From the NCBI GenBank assembly GCA_937128055.1, contig CAKZMC010000177.1, forward strand, positions 1-35,399: a stretch of 35,399 nucleotides of DNA, given 5' to 3'. Shown here in pieces: positions 9,052 to 16,719 of this stretch (within the stretch, counting starts at the first letter, position 1; each line of letters opens with the position of its first letter). This DNA comes from an uncultured Actinomycetes bacterium. Lineage in GTDB: Bacteria > Actinomycetota > Geothermincolia > Geothermincolales > RBG-13-55-18. The notes beneath the pieces were generated by a model. It ran no database searches. It was not told the DNA's origin and saw only the letters and a list, made by a program, of their open reading frames with translations. The position numbers and the translations under genes are program-made.

Positions 9052-9798
9052 GTGCGCATCGATGTATTCACCATATTCCCGGCGATCTTCGACTCCCCCT
9101 TGCGGGAAGGGCTGCTGGGAAAGGCCGTCCGGAAAGGGATCGTCGAGGTGCGGGTGCATGACATCCGGGAGTACGCCCCGGGCAAGCACCGGCAGGTGGA
9201 CGATGCGCCTTTCGGAGGTGGGGCGGGGATGGTCATGAAGCCGGAACCCCTCTTCAGCGCGGTGACCGGCGCCCTGGGTTACGGAATGGATGAGCTCGAC
9301 AGGTTGCGGAGAGAGGTGTCGGTGATCATGCTCACTCCTCGCGGTGCCCGGTTGACCCAGTCCAAGGTGGCCGCGCTGGCCTCCCTCCCTCACCTCGCGC
9401 TCGTCTGCGGGCGCTATGAGGGGGTCGACGAAAGGGTTCTCGAGCATCTTTGCAGCGAGACCCTCTCCATCGGCGATTACGTTCTCTCCGGGGGAGAGTT
9501 CGCCGCCCTGGTGGTCATCGAGGCGGTGTCCCGGCTGCTGCCCGGAGTGCTGGGAAACGAGGCCTCGCTGCGGGAAGAGTCCTTCAGCGGCGGAACGCTG
9601 GAGTACCCTCAGTACACCCGCCCCGCCGACTTCCGCGGCTGGAAGGTTCCGGAAGTCCTCCTCTCCGGGGATCACGCCGCCGTCGAGAGGTGGCGGCGCG
9701 AGGCGGCCAGGGAGTGGACGAGGAAGGTGAGGCCCGACCTGCTGGGGGAAGAGGTGGAAGCGGGCGGGGAAGGAGGCGCGGAAGGCGGGGAGGAATGA
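9052..9798 (+). CDS. trmD: tRNA (guanine-N1)-methyltransferase TrmD
   Basis: A 248-residue SPOUT-class methyltransferase that makes m1G37 in tRNAs reading CUN, CCN and CGG codons and so prevents +1 frameshifts. The trefoil-knot AdoMet site is visible: MLTPRGA upstream, [10 protein letters not shown] (119-128) and [10 protein letters not shown] (140-149). The GTG start at 9052 is supported by GGAGG (9039-9043) 8 nt before it. The last ~20 residues are a Gly/Glu-rich tail not needed for the fold. It is preceded by a 67-bp gap with no clear signal. Confidence 0.97.
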   Translation: MRIDVFTIFPAIFDSPLREGLLGKAVRKGIVEVRVHDIREYAPGKHRQVDDAPFGGGAGMVMKPEPLFSAVTGALGYGMDELDRLRREVSVIMLTPRGARLTQSKVAALASLPHLALVCGRYEGVDERVLEHLCSETLSIGDYVLSGGEFAALVVIEAVSRLLPGVLGNEASLREESFSGGTLEYPQYTRPADFRGWKVPEVLLSGDHAAVERWRREAAREWTRKVRPDLLGEEVEAGGEGGAEGGEE

Positions 9799-9815
9799 AG
9801 AAGCCGGGGCGCGAG

Positions 9816-9832
9816 GAGGGGCACCGCCCCTC
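9816..9832 (+). promoter_or_regulatory. Short stem-loop after trmD
   Basis: GAGGGGC (9816-9822), loop ACC, GCCCCTC (9826-9832) is a perfect 7-bp hairpin 17 nt after the trmD stop. No T run follows, so it is not a standard intrinsic terminator; it may stabilise the upstream mRNA end or belong to a leader of rplS. Confidence 0.4.
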
Positions 9833-9906
9833 TGGCGGGAGCTGCCGGAGGGGTTCCTTTCCCGCATGGATGGGGTAAGATAGGCGGGATGCCCGCCGGC
9901 GCGCAC

Positions 9907-9936
9907 TTGCCCCGTGGCGGCCCGATGGTTTGTAAT
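9907..9936 (+). promoter_or_regulatory. Candidate rplS promoter
   Basis: TTGCCC (9907-9912) and TGTAAT (9931-9936) are separated by 18 nt in the 158-bp trmD-rplS gap. The -10 matches 5 of 6 and the -35 matches 4 of 6. If used, the leader to the rplS ATG is only about 14 nt, just enough to include AAGGAGG (9945-9951). Confidence 0.4.
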
Positions 9937-9956
9937 AGAACGGAAAGGAGGAAGGA

Positions 9957-10304
9957 ATGCAGAAGACGGATCTCGTGGAGAGCGAATACCTGCGAGATGA
10001 CATACCGGATTTCCGGCCCGGGGACACGGTAAAGGTCCATGTCCGCGTGGTGGAGGGAAACCGCGAACGCATCCAGGTCTTCCAGGGCGTGGTCATCGCC
10101 CGCAAGGGCGGGGGCACGCGCGAGACCTTCACCGTGCGCAAGGTCTCCTTCGGGGTGGGGGTGGAGAGGACCTTCCCCCTGCACTCTCCCATCATCTCCG
10201 GGATTGAAGTGGTTTCCCAGGGGAGGGTGAGGCGAGCCAAGCTCTACTACCTGAGGGACCGCGTCGGCAAGGCGGCCAGGATCAAGGAAAAGCGCAGGAT
10301 CTGA
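9957..10304 (+). CDS. rplS: 50S ribosomal protein L19
   Basis: A 115-residue L19 at the 30S-50S interface. Family landmarks: [30 protein letters not shown], and the C-terminal [11 protein letters not shown] segment. AAGGAGG (9945-9951) lies 5 nt before the ATG. It follows trmD, as in most bacteria, and lepB begins 9 nt after its stop, so the two are probably cotranscribed. Confidence 0.98.
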   Translation: MQKTDLVESEYLRDDIPDFRPGDTVKVHVRVVEGNRERIQVFQGVVIARKGGGTRETFTVRKVSFGVGVERTFPLHSPIISGIEVVSQGRVRRAKLYYLRDRVGKAARIKEKRRI

Positions 10305-10313
10305 GGTTCGGAC

Positions 10314-11033
10314 ATGACGGGTTTCCACCCCGGCGGTTCCCGCGAGGGTCGTGAACGGGAGGAGAGCGCCGGCTCGCGTCCGGCCTCCGGCGAAGCAGGG
10401 GGGAGCAAGCCGGGTATCCCCTCGCGGTGGAGCAGGGAGCGGAGGAACCTGTTCGGGGCGGTCCTGGAAATCGCCGTACTGTTCATTACCGCCCTGGCGT
10501 TTACCATATTTTTACAGGCCTTTTTCATCAAGCCTTTCATCATTCCCTCGCCTTCCATGGAGCCCACGCTCCAGGAGGGAGACCGCGTGCTGGTGGACAG
10601 GATCACCTATCATTTCCGCAAGCCGCACCGGGGGGAGATAATCGTCTTCCGCTTCAACCCCAACGACGCGGCGAACGCGACGCAGGGCGGCAACCCGTTC
10701 ACCCGCTCCCTTGACTTGCTGGCCGAGGTGCTCAACATCACGCACCAGGAAGCCATGCCCTTCATCAAGCGGGTGGTGGGCGTGGAAGGAGACGTCGTGG
10801 AGTTGCGCGAGGGGCAGCTTTACGTGAACCACGTGCCTTATCAGGTCGAATACGAGTACGTATCCGACGGGAGCAACGGCAGCTGGGAGGTCCCTGCCGG
10901 CACGGTGATGGTCATGGGTGACAACCGCCCCAACTCCAACGACAGCCGGAGATGGGGGTTCGTTCCCTACGGCGCCATCATCGGAAGGGCCATAGCCATC
11001 TGGTGGCCTCCCGGACGCTGGACGAGCCTCTGA
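10314..11033 (+). CDS. lepB: Signal peptidase I
   Basis: A 239-residue type I signal peptidase that cleaves signal peptides from proteins exported by Sec or Tat, working in concert with the SRP proteins encoded upstream. A polar cytoplasmic N-terminus of ~45 residues leads into one hydrophobic segment (about 47-68) and the extracytoplasmic catalytic domain. The catalytic Ser-Lys dyad is S81 in PSPSMEP and K152 in FIKRVVG. The later box is GDNRPNSNDSR. The ATG at 10314 has only a weak ribosome binding site, consistent with coupling to rplS just upstream. Single-TM Gram-positive architecture. Confidence 0.96.
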   Translation: MTGFHPGGSREGREREESAGSRPASGEAGGSKPGIPSRWSRERRNLFGAVLEIAVLFITALAFTIFLQAFFIKPFIIPSPSMEPTLQEGDRVLVDRITYHFRKPHRGEIIVFRFNPNDAANATQGGNPFTRSLDLLAEVLNITHQEAMPFIKRVVGVEGDVVELREGQLYVNHVPYQVEYEYVSDGSNGSWEVPAGTVMVMGDNRPNSNDSRRWGFVPYGAIIGRAIAIWWPPGRWTSL

Positions 11034-11044
11034 GGTCTTGGGAG

Positions 11045-11671
11045 ATGGACCCCGCCTCGGACGCCGCGGAGAAATGGGCACGCAGGCTCGGTTTCCGGAG
11101 GATCGCCGGCACCGACGAGGCGGGAAGGGGAGCCCTTGCCGGGCCGCTGGTGGCCGCCGCCGTGATGCTGCCCCCGGGGGAGCGGCAGGACGGCCTGGAG
11201 GGGCTGGCCGATTCCAAGTCCCTGACGCCGGGCAGGCGCCGGGAGCTCTTTTGCCGCATCACCGCGATCGCGGACTGCTGGTCCTATGCCTGTGTGTCCC
11301 CGTGGGATATCGACATGGCCGGGCTGCAGGCGGCGAACGCGGCAGCCATGCGCCTCGCGGTGCTCTCGCTCGCGCCTCCCCCGGACCTGGTGCTAGTGGA
11401 CTATTACCACCTCGAGGGCCTGGATATACCGCAGTGGAGCCTGGTGCACGGGGACCGCGTTTCCCGCAGCGTGGCGGCCGCCTCCGTCCTCGCCAAGGTG
11501 ATCCGGGACCACCTCATGCTCTCCTGGTGGGTGCGCTACCCGGAATACGGTTTCGAGAAACACAAGGGATACGGGACCTCTTTTCACAGGAAGGCCATAG
11601 CCGAGCACGGGCCGGCGCCGTGCCACCGCGGCTCCTTCCGCGGCGTCTTGCAGATGGACCTGGGGTTGTAG
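11045..11671 (+). CDS. rnhB: Ribonuclease HII
   Basis: A 208-residue RNase HII, which incises RNA in RNA-DNA hybrids and at single ribonucleotides in DNA. Metal-binding acidic residues are in place: D24 and E25 in TDEAGRG, D119 in LVDYY and D155 in VIRDH; DSKSLT and HKGYGT are also present. ATG 11045 is chosen because GAGGT (11032-11036), overlapping the lepB stop, is 8 nt upstream; an open frame extends further upstream inside lepB but is not needed. It lies in the conserved lepB-rnhB-yraN order. Confidence 0.96.
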   Translation: MDPASDAAEKWARRLGFRRIAGTDEAGRGALAGPLVAAAVMLPPGERQDGLEGLADSKSLTPGRRRELFCRITAIADCWSYACVSPWDIDMAGLQAANAAAMRLAVLSLAPPPDLVLVDYYHLEGLDIPQWSLVHGDRVSRSVAAASVLAKVIRDHLMLSWWVRYPEYGFEKHKGYGTSFHRKAIAEHGPAPCHRGSFRGVLQMDLGL

Positions 11672-11761
11672 CCATGCGTTCGGCGCGCGTGCGGCGGCGT
11701 TGCGCGGCTTGGCCCGGCTTCCCGCGCGGGGGTCGGGGGGAGGAGACACGCGGGGTCGCGC

Positions 11762-12160
11762 ATGGCAGCTAACCGGAACAGAAGCACCGGACAGGAAGGG
11801 GAGGAACTCGCGTCCCGCTACCTGAGGGGGCGCGGTTACCGCATCCTGGCGAGGAATTACCGTTCCCCCTTCGGGGAGCTGGACATCGTCGCCGGCAAGG
11901 CGGGGGAGCTGGTCTTCTGCGAGGTCAAGGCGAGGACCGTGGGCGACGCGGAGGAGGCCCTGTCTGCCGTGGACGCGAAAAGGCGCGAACGCATGGCGAG
12001 GGCGGCCTCCTATTACCTCGCCAGCGAGAAGCCGGAGGAATGCGGGTGCCGGTTCGACGTCATAGCCTTGCTGAAGAAGGGCGGGAAGTGGAAAATAGTC
12101 CATGTCAAGGACGCCTTCGCGCTGGAGGATCTTGACGGGGAGGGCCACGCTCTCCCGTGA
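11762..12160 (+). CDS. yraN: YraN/UPF0102 nuclease-like protein
   Basis: A 132-residue protein of the UPF0102/YraN family, a restriction-endonuclease-like fold of uncertain role found next to rnhB in many bacteria. Typical blocks: G-x-x-GE-x-x-A near residues 10-17, GELDIVA with the conserved Asp, and FCEVKAR (the E-V-K of the PD-(D/E)XK core). The ribosome binding site is poorly placed: AGGAG is about 16 nt upstream of ATG 11762. Family firm, function unproven. Confidence 0.93.
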   Translation: MAANRNRSTGQEGEELASRYLRGRGYRILARNYRSPFGELDIVAGKAGELVFCEVKARTVGDAEEALSAVDAKRRERMARAASYYLASEKPEECGCRFDVIALLKKGGKWKIVHVKDAFALEDLDGEGHALP

Positions 12161-12275
12161 AGGCGGAGAGCGCGGCGGAAGGTGGACGCCGTGCTCGTGC
12201 GCAGGCTCCGCGGGAGAGCGAGGGGCGTGCGCGGAAGAAGCGGTCTGCAGAGGCGAACGAGACCGGTAGGTGACC

Positions 12276-12848
12276 ATGAAACCCTGCCCCTGGTGTGGAA
12301 GGAACAACCTGGACAGCGACGACTATTGCTTCAACTGCGAGCGGGATCTCCACGCCGTTCCCGGTCCCGAGGACGAGGTGTGGGTGGAGGAGGAGATGAG
12401 GCGCATACGCGTGCGCAGGCCCCCCTCGCTGCTGCGCATGATCCTCCTCTCCCTGCTGCGCAAGGCCATCTACGGGCTGCTGGCCCTGGGAGGTTTTTTC
12501 ATCTTCGCCCTCATAGCCATCTGGGTCAGCTATGACAACTCGGTTGTCGCGCTGGCGGCGCTCGCCCTGCTGTGCCTCTCGGTGCTGCTGTCCGTGTACG
12601 GTCCCGACGCCAGGCTGTCGCGCAAGATCGGCATTCGCGGGGTGTGGATTTCCGCGGCCAGCAACGCGATCCTGCTCGCCGCCTGCGTCCCCCCCGCCCT
12701 CTGGTTCCTCTCCCACCGCGGCTACATATCGGGTATCCTGCACTTCCTGGCCCGTACCTGGTGGGCGTACGCGGGTTTCCTGGCCCTGGGATGCCTGGTG
12801 TCCTGGCTGGCGGGGAGGAAGGCGCCCACCGAGACGGCGGCCCCCTGA
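12276..12848 (+). CDS. Small membrane protein with N-terminal zinc ribbon
   Basis: A 190-residue protein I cannot assign to a named family. Residues 1-25 hold a zinc-ribbon pattern, CPWC then CFNC about 15 residues later. An acidic linker and a basic stretch lead to four hydrophobic segments (roughly 55-75, 85-102, 118-140 and 155-178), and the end is short and polar. So it is probably a polytopic membrane protein with a cytoplasmic zinc ribbon, similar in build to zinc-ribbon-tethered membrane proteins of other actinobacteria. ATG 12276 is preceded by GGTAGG; a GTG at 12270 in the same frame is possible. It sits between yraN and comM, so it may ride in this operon or end it, because comM has its own control region. 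Confidence 0.7.
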   Translation: MKPCPWCGRNNLDSDDYCFNCERDLHAVPGPEDEVWVEEEMRRIRVRRPPSLLRMILLSLLRKAIYGLLALGGFFIFALIAIWVSYDNSVVALAALALLCLSVLLSVYGPDARLSRKIGIRGVWISAASNAILLAACVPPALWFLSHRGYISGILHFLARTWWAYAGFLALGCLVSWLAGRKAPTETAAP

Positions 12849-12939
12849 GGGCACCCCGCCACCGCGGCCTTCCCGGACGCGACATCCCCGCTGCATGGAA
12901 GCCGCCGGATTCCGCTCCACTTGACGCCGCCCGCCATGT

Positions 12940-12976
12940 CCTCTACATGTTATATAATATATATAACTTGTAGAGG
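12940..12976 (+). promoter_or_regulatory. 37-bp near-perfect dyad over the comM -10 box and ribosome binding site
   Basis: CCTCTACA-T-GTTATATA (12940-12956), centre ATA, TATATAAC-T-TGTAGAGG (12960-12976): 17-nt arms with a single T/T mismatch. The left half contains a perfect TATAAT (12953-12958). The right arm ends inside the comM Shine-Dalgarno AGGAGGTGA (12974-12982). A TTGACG (12921-12926) lies 26 nt before the TATAAT, too far for a normal -35. The element may be an operator for a dimeric regulator, or an mRNA hairpin that partly hides the ribosome binding site if transcription starts upstream. Confidence 0.7.
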
Positions 12977-12986
12977 AGGTGATGAC

Positions 12987-14543
12987 ATGTACGCCAGGCT
13001 GGACAGCTGTTCCATACTGGGCATGGAGGTGATGCGCATCGAGGTCGAGGTGAACACCTCGGGGAGCCTTCCCGGCATCCACATGGTGGGGCTTCCCGAC
13101 GCCGCGGTGCGGGAATCCTACAGGCGCATCAAGGCGGCCATCGCCAACTCGGACCTGCCCTTCCCGCGGCAGCTGATAACGGTGAACCTGGCCCCCGCCC
13201 ACCTGCGCAAGGAGGGGTCCTATTTCGATCTTCCCATTGCCCTGGCCATGCTGGCGGTGGCCGGCTGCCTGGACGCGGGGGCCCTCGCGGGAAGGCTGGT
13301 GGTGGGGGAGCTCTCCCTCAACGGCACGGTGCGCGGCATCAGGGGAGCCCTGGCCATGGCCCTCTGGGCGAGGAGGGAGGGCTGGAAGGAGATCCTGCTC
13401 CCCCTGCCGAACCTCGCGGAGGCGGCGCGCCTGGAGGGCATCGAGGTGGTGGGCGTGGGCAACCTGCGGCAGGCGCTCGACTACCTGCAGGGAAAACCGC
13501 TGGAGCGGCCGTTGATATCCTGGCCCGAGGAGGAAGAGGGGGAAGGCCCCTGTTTTTGCGAGGTGAAGGGGCAGCTGCACGCCAAGCGGGCCCTGGAGAT
13601 AGCCGCCGCCGGCGGCCACAACATCATCTTCATAGGCCCGCCCGGCTCGGGGAAGTCCATGCTCGCGGAGAGGCTGCCGGGCATCCTGCCGCCCCTGGAT
13701 CCCGAGGAGGTGCTGGAGGTATCGAGCATACACAGCGTCGCCGGACTGCTCGACGCGCGGCGTCCCCTGCTCAGGAGGCCTCCTTTTCGCGCGCCCCACC
13801 ATTCCATATCCCACGTGGGCCTGGTGGGGGGAGGGAAGAACTTCCCCCATCCCGGGGAGATAACCCTGAGCCACCGCGGGGTCCTCTTCCTGGACGAGCT
13901 GCCGGAGTTCCGGCGGGACGCGCTGGAGGTGCTCCGGCAACCACTGGAGACCGGGATGGTGACCATATCCCGTTCGCTCGTGAACACCACCTTTCCGGCC
14001 AGGTTTATCCTGGTGGCGGGGATGAATCCCTGCCCGTGCGGTTTCCTGGGGGACAGCATGCGCCACTGTTCATGCCCTCCCGGCAGGATCAAGGGTTATT
14101 ACGGCCGCATATCCGGGCCGCTCCTGGACCGCATCGACCTGCAGGTGGAGGTGCCGAGGCTGACCCCCCGGGAATTGGTGGAGCTCCCGCGCGGGGAGAA
14201 GTCTCGGTCCGTGCGGGCGCGCGTGTTGCAGGCCAGGGAAAGGCAGAAGAGGCGTTGGGGCCCCCGCACGCCGCTCAACGCGCACGTGGACATGGCCAGG
14301 ATGCGCAAGTCCTCCCCTCTGGGGAACGAGGAGAAGGAGTTCATGCTCGCCGCCGCGGGCCGCCTGGGACTTACGGCGCGCGGTTTCGATCGCTGCCTGC
14401 GCGTGGCGAGGACCATCGCCGACCTGGCGGGAAGGGAAAGGATCACCGTCGCTGACCTGGCGGAAGCAGTGCAGTATCGCTCCCTGGAGAGGCTGCAAGG
14501 GGCATGGGCGATGGAGGGGGTGGGCTATGGAAAGGGCCTGTAG
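12987..14543 (+). CDS. comM: ComM/YifB AAA+ ATPase (Mg-chelatase-like)
   Basis: A 518-residue ComM-family helicase; in naturally competent bacteria ComM drives branch migration during integration of incoming DNA. The N-terminal ChlI-like domain contains GSLPGIHMVGLPDAAVRES. The AAA+ core has Walker A GPPGSGKS (217-224) and Walker B LFLDE (300-304), then a Cys-rich insert MNPCPCGF...HCSCPP typical of the family, and a C-terminal helical domain. ATG 12987 follows a textbook AGGAGGTGA; upstream in-frame codons come from the dyad and are unlikely to be translated. It overlaps dprA by 17 nt, pairing two genes for handling internalised single-stranded DNA. Confidence 0.95.
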   Translation: MYARLDSCSILGMEVMRIEVEVNTSGSLPGIHMVGLPDAAVRESYRRIKAAIANSDLPFPRQLITVNLAPAHLRKEGSYFDLPIALAMLAVAGCLDAGALAGRLVVGELSLNGTVRGIRGALAMALWARREGWKEILLPLPNLAEAARLEGIEVVGVGNLRQALDYLQGKPLERPLISWPEEEEGEGPCFCEVKGQLHAKRALEIAAAGGHNIIFIGPPGSGKSMLAERLPGILPPLDPEEVLEVSSIHSVAGLLDARRPLLRRPPFRAPHHSISHVGLVGGGKNFPHPGEITLSHRGVLFLDELPEFRRDALEVLRQPLETGMVTISRSLVNTTFPARFILVAGMNPCPCGFLGDSMRHCSCPPGRIKGYYGRISGPLLDRIDLQVEVPRLTPRELVELPRGEKSRSVRARVLQARERQKRRWGPRTPLNAHVDMARMRKSSPLGNEEKEFMLAAAGRLGLTARGFDRCLRVARTIADLAGRERITVADLAEAVQYRSLERLQGAWAMEGVGYGKGL

Positions 14544-15645
14544 GGCCGCCCTGGCCTGCCTGCCGCAGATGAGCCCGCTCGCACTGCCCAGGCTGCTCGC
14601 CATGGCGGGCGGGGCGGTTGGGCTGTGGGAGCTGATCGCGAAGGACAAGTCCGGGCTGGAAAAGGTGGTCGGGGAAGAGAGGGCGGCGCTCTGGGTAGAC
14701 GCATGCCGGAAGACGGACCCGGTGCAGGTGCTCTCCAGCCTCGCGGAGAAGGGGATAAGGGTTATCCTCCCGGAAGACGGGGCCCTCCCTCAGGGCGTGT
14801 GGTCCATATACGATCCTCCCGCACTGCTCTTCGCCCAGGGGAGGGAGGCGGGGAGCGGCGCCCCCTTCGTCGCGGTGGTGGGGGCGAGGAAGGCCTCGAG
14901 CTACGGGAAGAGGAGCGCCGCCTTCCTCGCCTGCGAGCTGGCACGCTGCGGCGTGGTGGTGGTTTCGGGGGCGGCCTACGGGATAGACGGGCATGCCCAC
15001 CGCGGTTGCCTGGAGGCGGGCGGTTTCACCGTCGCCGTCCTGGGGTGCGGCATCGACCGCGTGTATCCCCCGGAACACGGGCCGCTTTTCGAGCACATAA
15101 AGGAGCAGGGGTGCCTTCTCAGCGAGTACGCTCCGGGGGAGGACCCCCTGCCGTGGAGATTTCCCCACCGCAACCGCATCATCGCCGGCCTTGTGCAGGC
15201 CGTCGTGGTGGTGGAGGCCTCGGAGAAGAGCGGGGCGCTGATAACGGCGGAGTTCGCGCTGGAGGAAGGGCGCGAGGTCCTGGCGGTCCCCGGCCCCATC
15301 GACAGCCCCATCTCCAGGGGGACGAACGCCCTTATACAGAAAGGGGCAAAGCTGGTCGCCGGCGTCGAGGACGTACTCGAGGAACTGCGGTATTTCCAGC
15401 CCCGCTACGAGCCCGGGACGGGGGGAGGGGAAGCTGGCGCGCAGCTCTCGTTCGCAGGCGACATGCACCCCCGGGACAAAGTGCTGCTCGCGCTGCTGAG
15501 GGACGGGTCACAGTCGCTGGATCGCCTGGTGGAGATGGCCGGCGTCTCTCCCGGCGAGATATTGTCGCGCCTCGCCTCGCTGGCGCTAAAGGGGTGGGTC
15601 ACGCAGGAGCCGGGGGGGAAGTACGGTATGTCACGGCCCCTTTGA
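14527..15645 (+). CDS. dprA: DNA processing protein DprA (Smf)
   Basis: A 372-residue DprA, which protects incoming single-stranded DNA and loads RecA in transformation. An N-terminal helical region (residues ~1-75) precedes the Rossmann-like core, with VVGARKASSYGKR, VSGAAYGIDGHAH, VLGCGIDRVYPPEH and PWRFPHRNRIIAGL. The C-terminal ~60 residues form the winged-helix-like DML1 domain expected in many DprA proteins. ATG 14527 lies inside the comM end, so translation is coupled. A DprA without a visible comEA/comEC set nearby does not prove competence. Confidence 0.96.
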   Translation: MERACRAALACLPQMSPLALPRLLAMAGGAVGLWELIAKDKSGLEKVVGEERAALWVDACRKTDPVQVLSSLAEKGIRVILPEDGALPQGVWSIYDPPALLFAQGREAGSGAPFVAVVGARKASSYGKRSAAFLACELARCGVVVVSGAAYGIDGHAHRGCLEAGGFTVAVLGCGIDRVYPPEHGPLFEHIKEQGCLLSEYAPGEDPLPWRFPHRNRIIAGLVQAVVVVEASEKSGALITAEFALEEGREVLAVPGPIDSPISRGTNALIQKGAKLVAGVEDVLEELRYFQPRYEPGTGGGEAGAQLSFAGDMHPRDKVLLALLRDGSQSLDRLVEMAGVSPGEILSRLASLALKGWVTQEPGGKYGMSRPL

Positions 15646-15681
15646 GCGCGCCCGGCCCGCTACCCATACATTAACATTAGT

Positions 15682-15753
15682 TATAATTTTCAACATATAA
15701 TTCAGATATTGACAATAATTAGTTTTAGTATAAAATTATATATAATTTCAACA
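15682..15753 (+). repeat. AT-rich island with repeated TATAATTT(T)CAACA
   Basis: TATAATTTTCAACA (15682-15695) recurs as TATAATTTCAACA (15741-15753), with another TATAATTC at 15696-15703 between them. The copies flank the xer promoter: one is upstream of the -35, the other covers the predicted transcription start. The whole of 15661-15756 is far more AT-rich than its surroundings. The repeats could be operator half-sites, or simply low-complexity sequence. Confidence 0.5.
15709..15736 (+). promoter_or_regulatory. Promoter of the xer gene
   Basis: TTGACA (15709-15714), a 16-nt spacer and TAAAAT (15731-15736) give one of the best vegetative promoters in the window: -35 perfect, -10 five of six. 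Transcription would start near 15743 and leave a ~37-nt leader before the ATG at 15780. This separates xer, and perhaps whiG, from the comM-dprA unit. Confidence 0.65.
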
Positions 15754-15779
15754 GAAAGGCCGGCGAAAAAGGGGGATCA

Positions 15780-16685
15780 ATGAAAGAAGAGGCCGAGGAT
15801 TTCCTGCGCTTCCTGGAGGCGGAGCGCAACCTGTCCCCGGAAACATTGCGGGCTTACCGGGGAGACCTCGGGCTTTTCCTGGAATTCTGCCTGCGCGCCG
15901 GGGCGGAGCGGCCGCAGGCGGTGGATCACCGCCTGCTCAGGCGCTACCTCGCGAACCTTCAGAGCAGGGGATACGCCCGCTCCACCGTCGCCAGGAGGGC
16001 GGCGGCGGTGAAGGGGTTTTTCCGCTATCTCGTGCGCCAGGGAATCCTCGATGTCGACCCCACCCTCTCCCTTTCCCTGCCGCGCCGCGAAAGGAGACTG
16101 CCGAAACTCTTGAGCCTGCGGGAGCTGGAGGCCGCGGCCGAAAGCCGATCGTTGCATGTCTACCGCACGTCCCTGCGGGACATGGCGCTGGTGGAGTTGC
16201 TCTACGCCACCGGGATGCGCGTCGGCGAGCTCGCCGCGCTGGATCTCGGGGACGTGGACCTGGAAAGAGGGGAGGTGAAGGTTCTCGGCAAGGGACGGAA
16301 GGAACGCGTGATACCCTTTCACCGCGTGGCGGGCGAACTGATCGAGGCTTACCTGACCAAGGAGAGGCACGTGCTTGCCGCGAATACAGGAACGGGGGAC
16401 GGGAAGGCGGACCCCCTGTTCCTGAGCGTGAGGGGGGGCAGGTTGAGCGACCGGGGAGTGCGCCGGGTGGTGGAACGCTTCTATCGCGGGCTGGAGGGCG
16501 GGAAAAGGGTGAGTCCCCATACCCTGCGGCACACTTTCGCCACGCACTTGCTGCAGGGGGGAGCGGACTTGAGGTCCGTCCAGGAGCTGCTGGGTCATGT
16601 TGATTTATCGACTACCCAGATATATACTCATCTTAGCAAAAGCCGAGTAAAAGAGGCGTTCTTTCAAGCCCATCCCCGCGCATGA
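15780..16685 (+). CDS. xerC: Tyrosine recombinase XerC/XerD
   Basis: A 301-residue Xer-family tyrosine recombinase, the length of chromosomal XerC/D, which resolve chromosome dimers at dif. The N-terminal SAM-like core-binding domain (about 1-85) starts E-D-F-L-R-F-L-E. The catalytic residues are all present: R147 (TGMRVGE), K171 (LGKGRKE), H247 and R250 (SPHTLRHTF), H273 (LLGHVD) and the nucleophile Y282 (QIYTH). It is therefore an active enzyme rather than a relic. The ribosome binding site is a G-rich GGGGGA close to the ATG. I cannot tell XerC from XerD by eye, so the symbol is provisional. No dif-like site was recognised nearby. Confidence 0.93.
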   Translation: MKEEAEDFLRFLEAERNLSPETLRAYRGDLGLFLEFCLRAGAERPQAVDHRLLRRYLANLQSRGYARSTVARRAAAVKGFFRYLVRQGILDVDPTLSLSLPRRERRLPKLLSLRELEAAAESRSLHVYRTSLRDMALVELLYATGMRVGELAALDLGDVDLERGEVKVLGKGRKERVIPFHRVAGELIEAYLTKERHVLAANTGTGDGKADPLFLSVRGGRLSDRGVRRVVERFYRGLEGGKRVSPHTLRHTFATHLLQGGADLRSVQELLGHVDLSTTQIYTHLSKSRVKEAFFQAHPRA

Positions 16686-16719
16686 TGTCACCGCGAGAGA
16701 CGAGCGTCCGGAAACCGAG

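Noticed and set aside
12105-14066. Very long antisense open frames opposite comM, and others opposite proS and smc
   Set aside because: They mirror the GC-rich codon positions of clear + strand genes, lack ribosome binding sites and have no recognisable domains.
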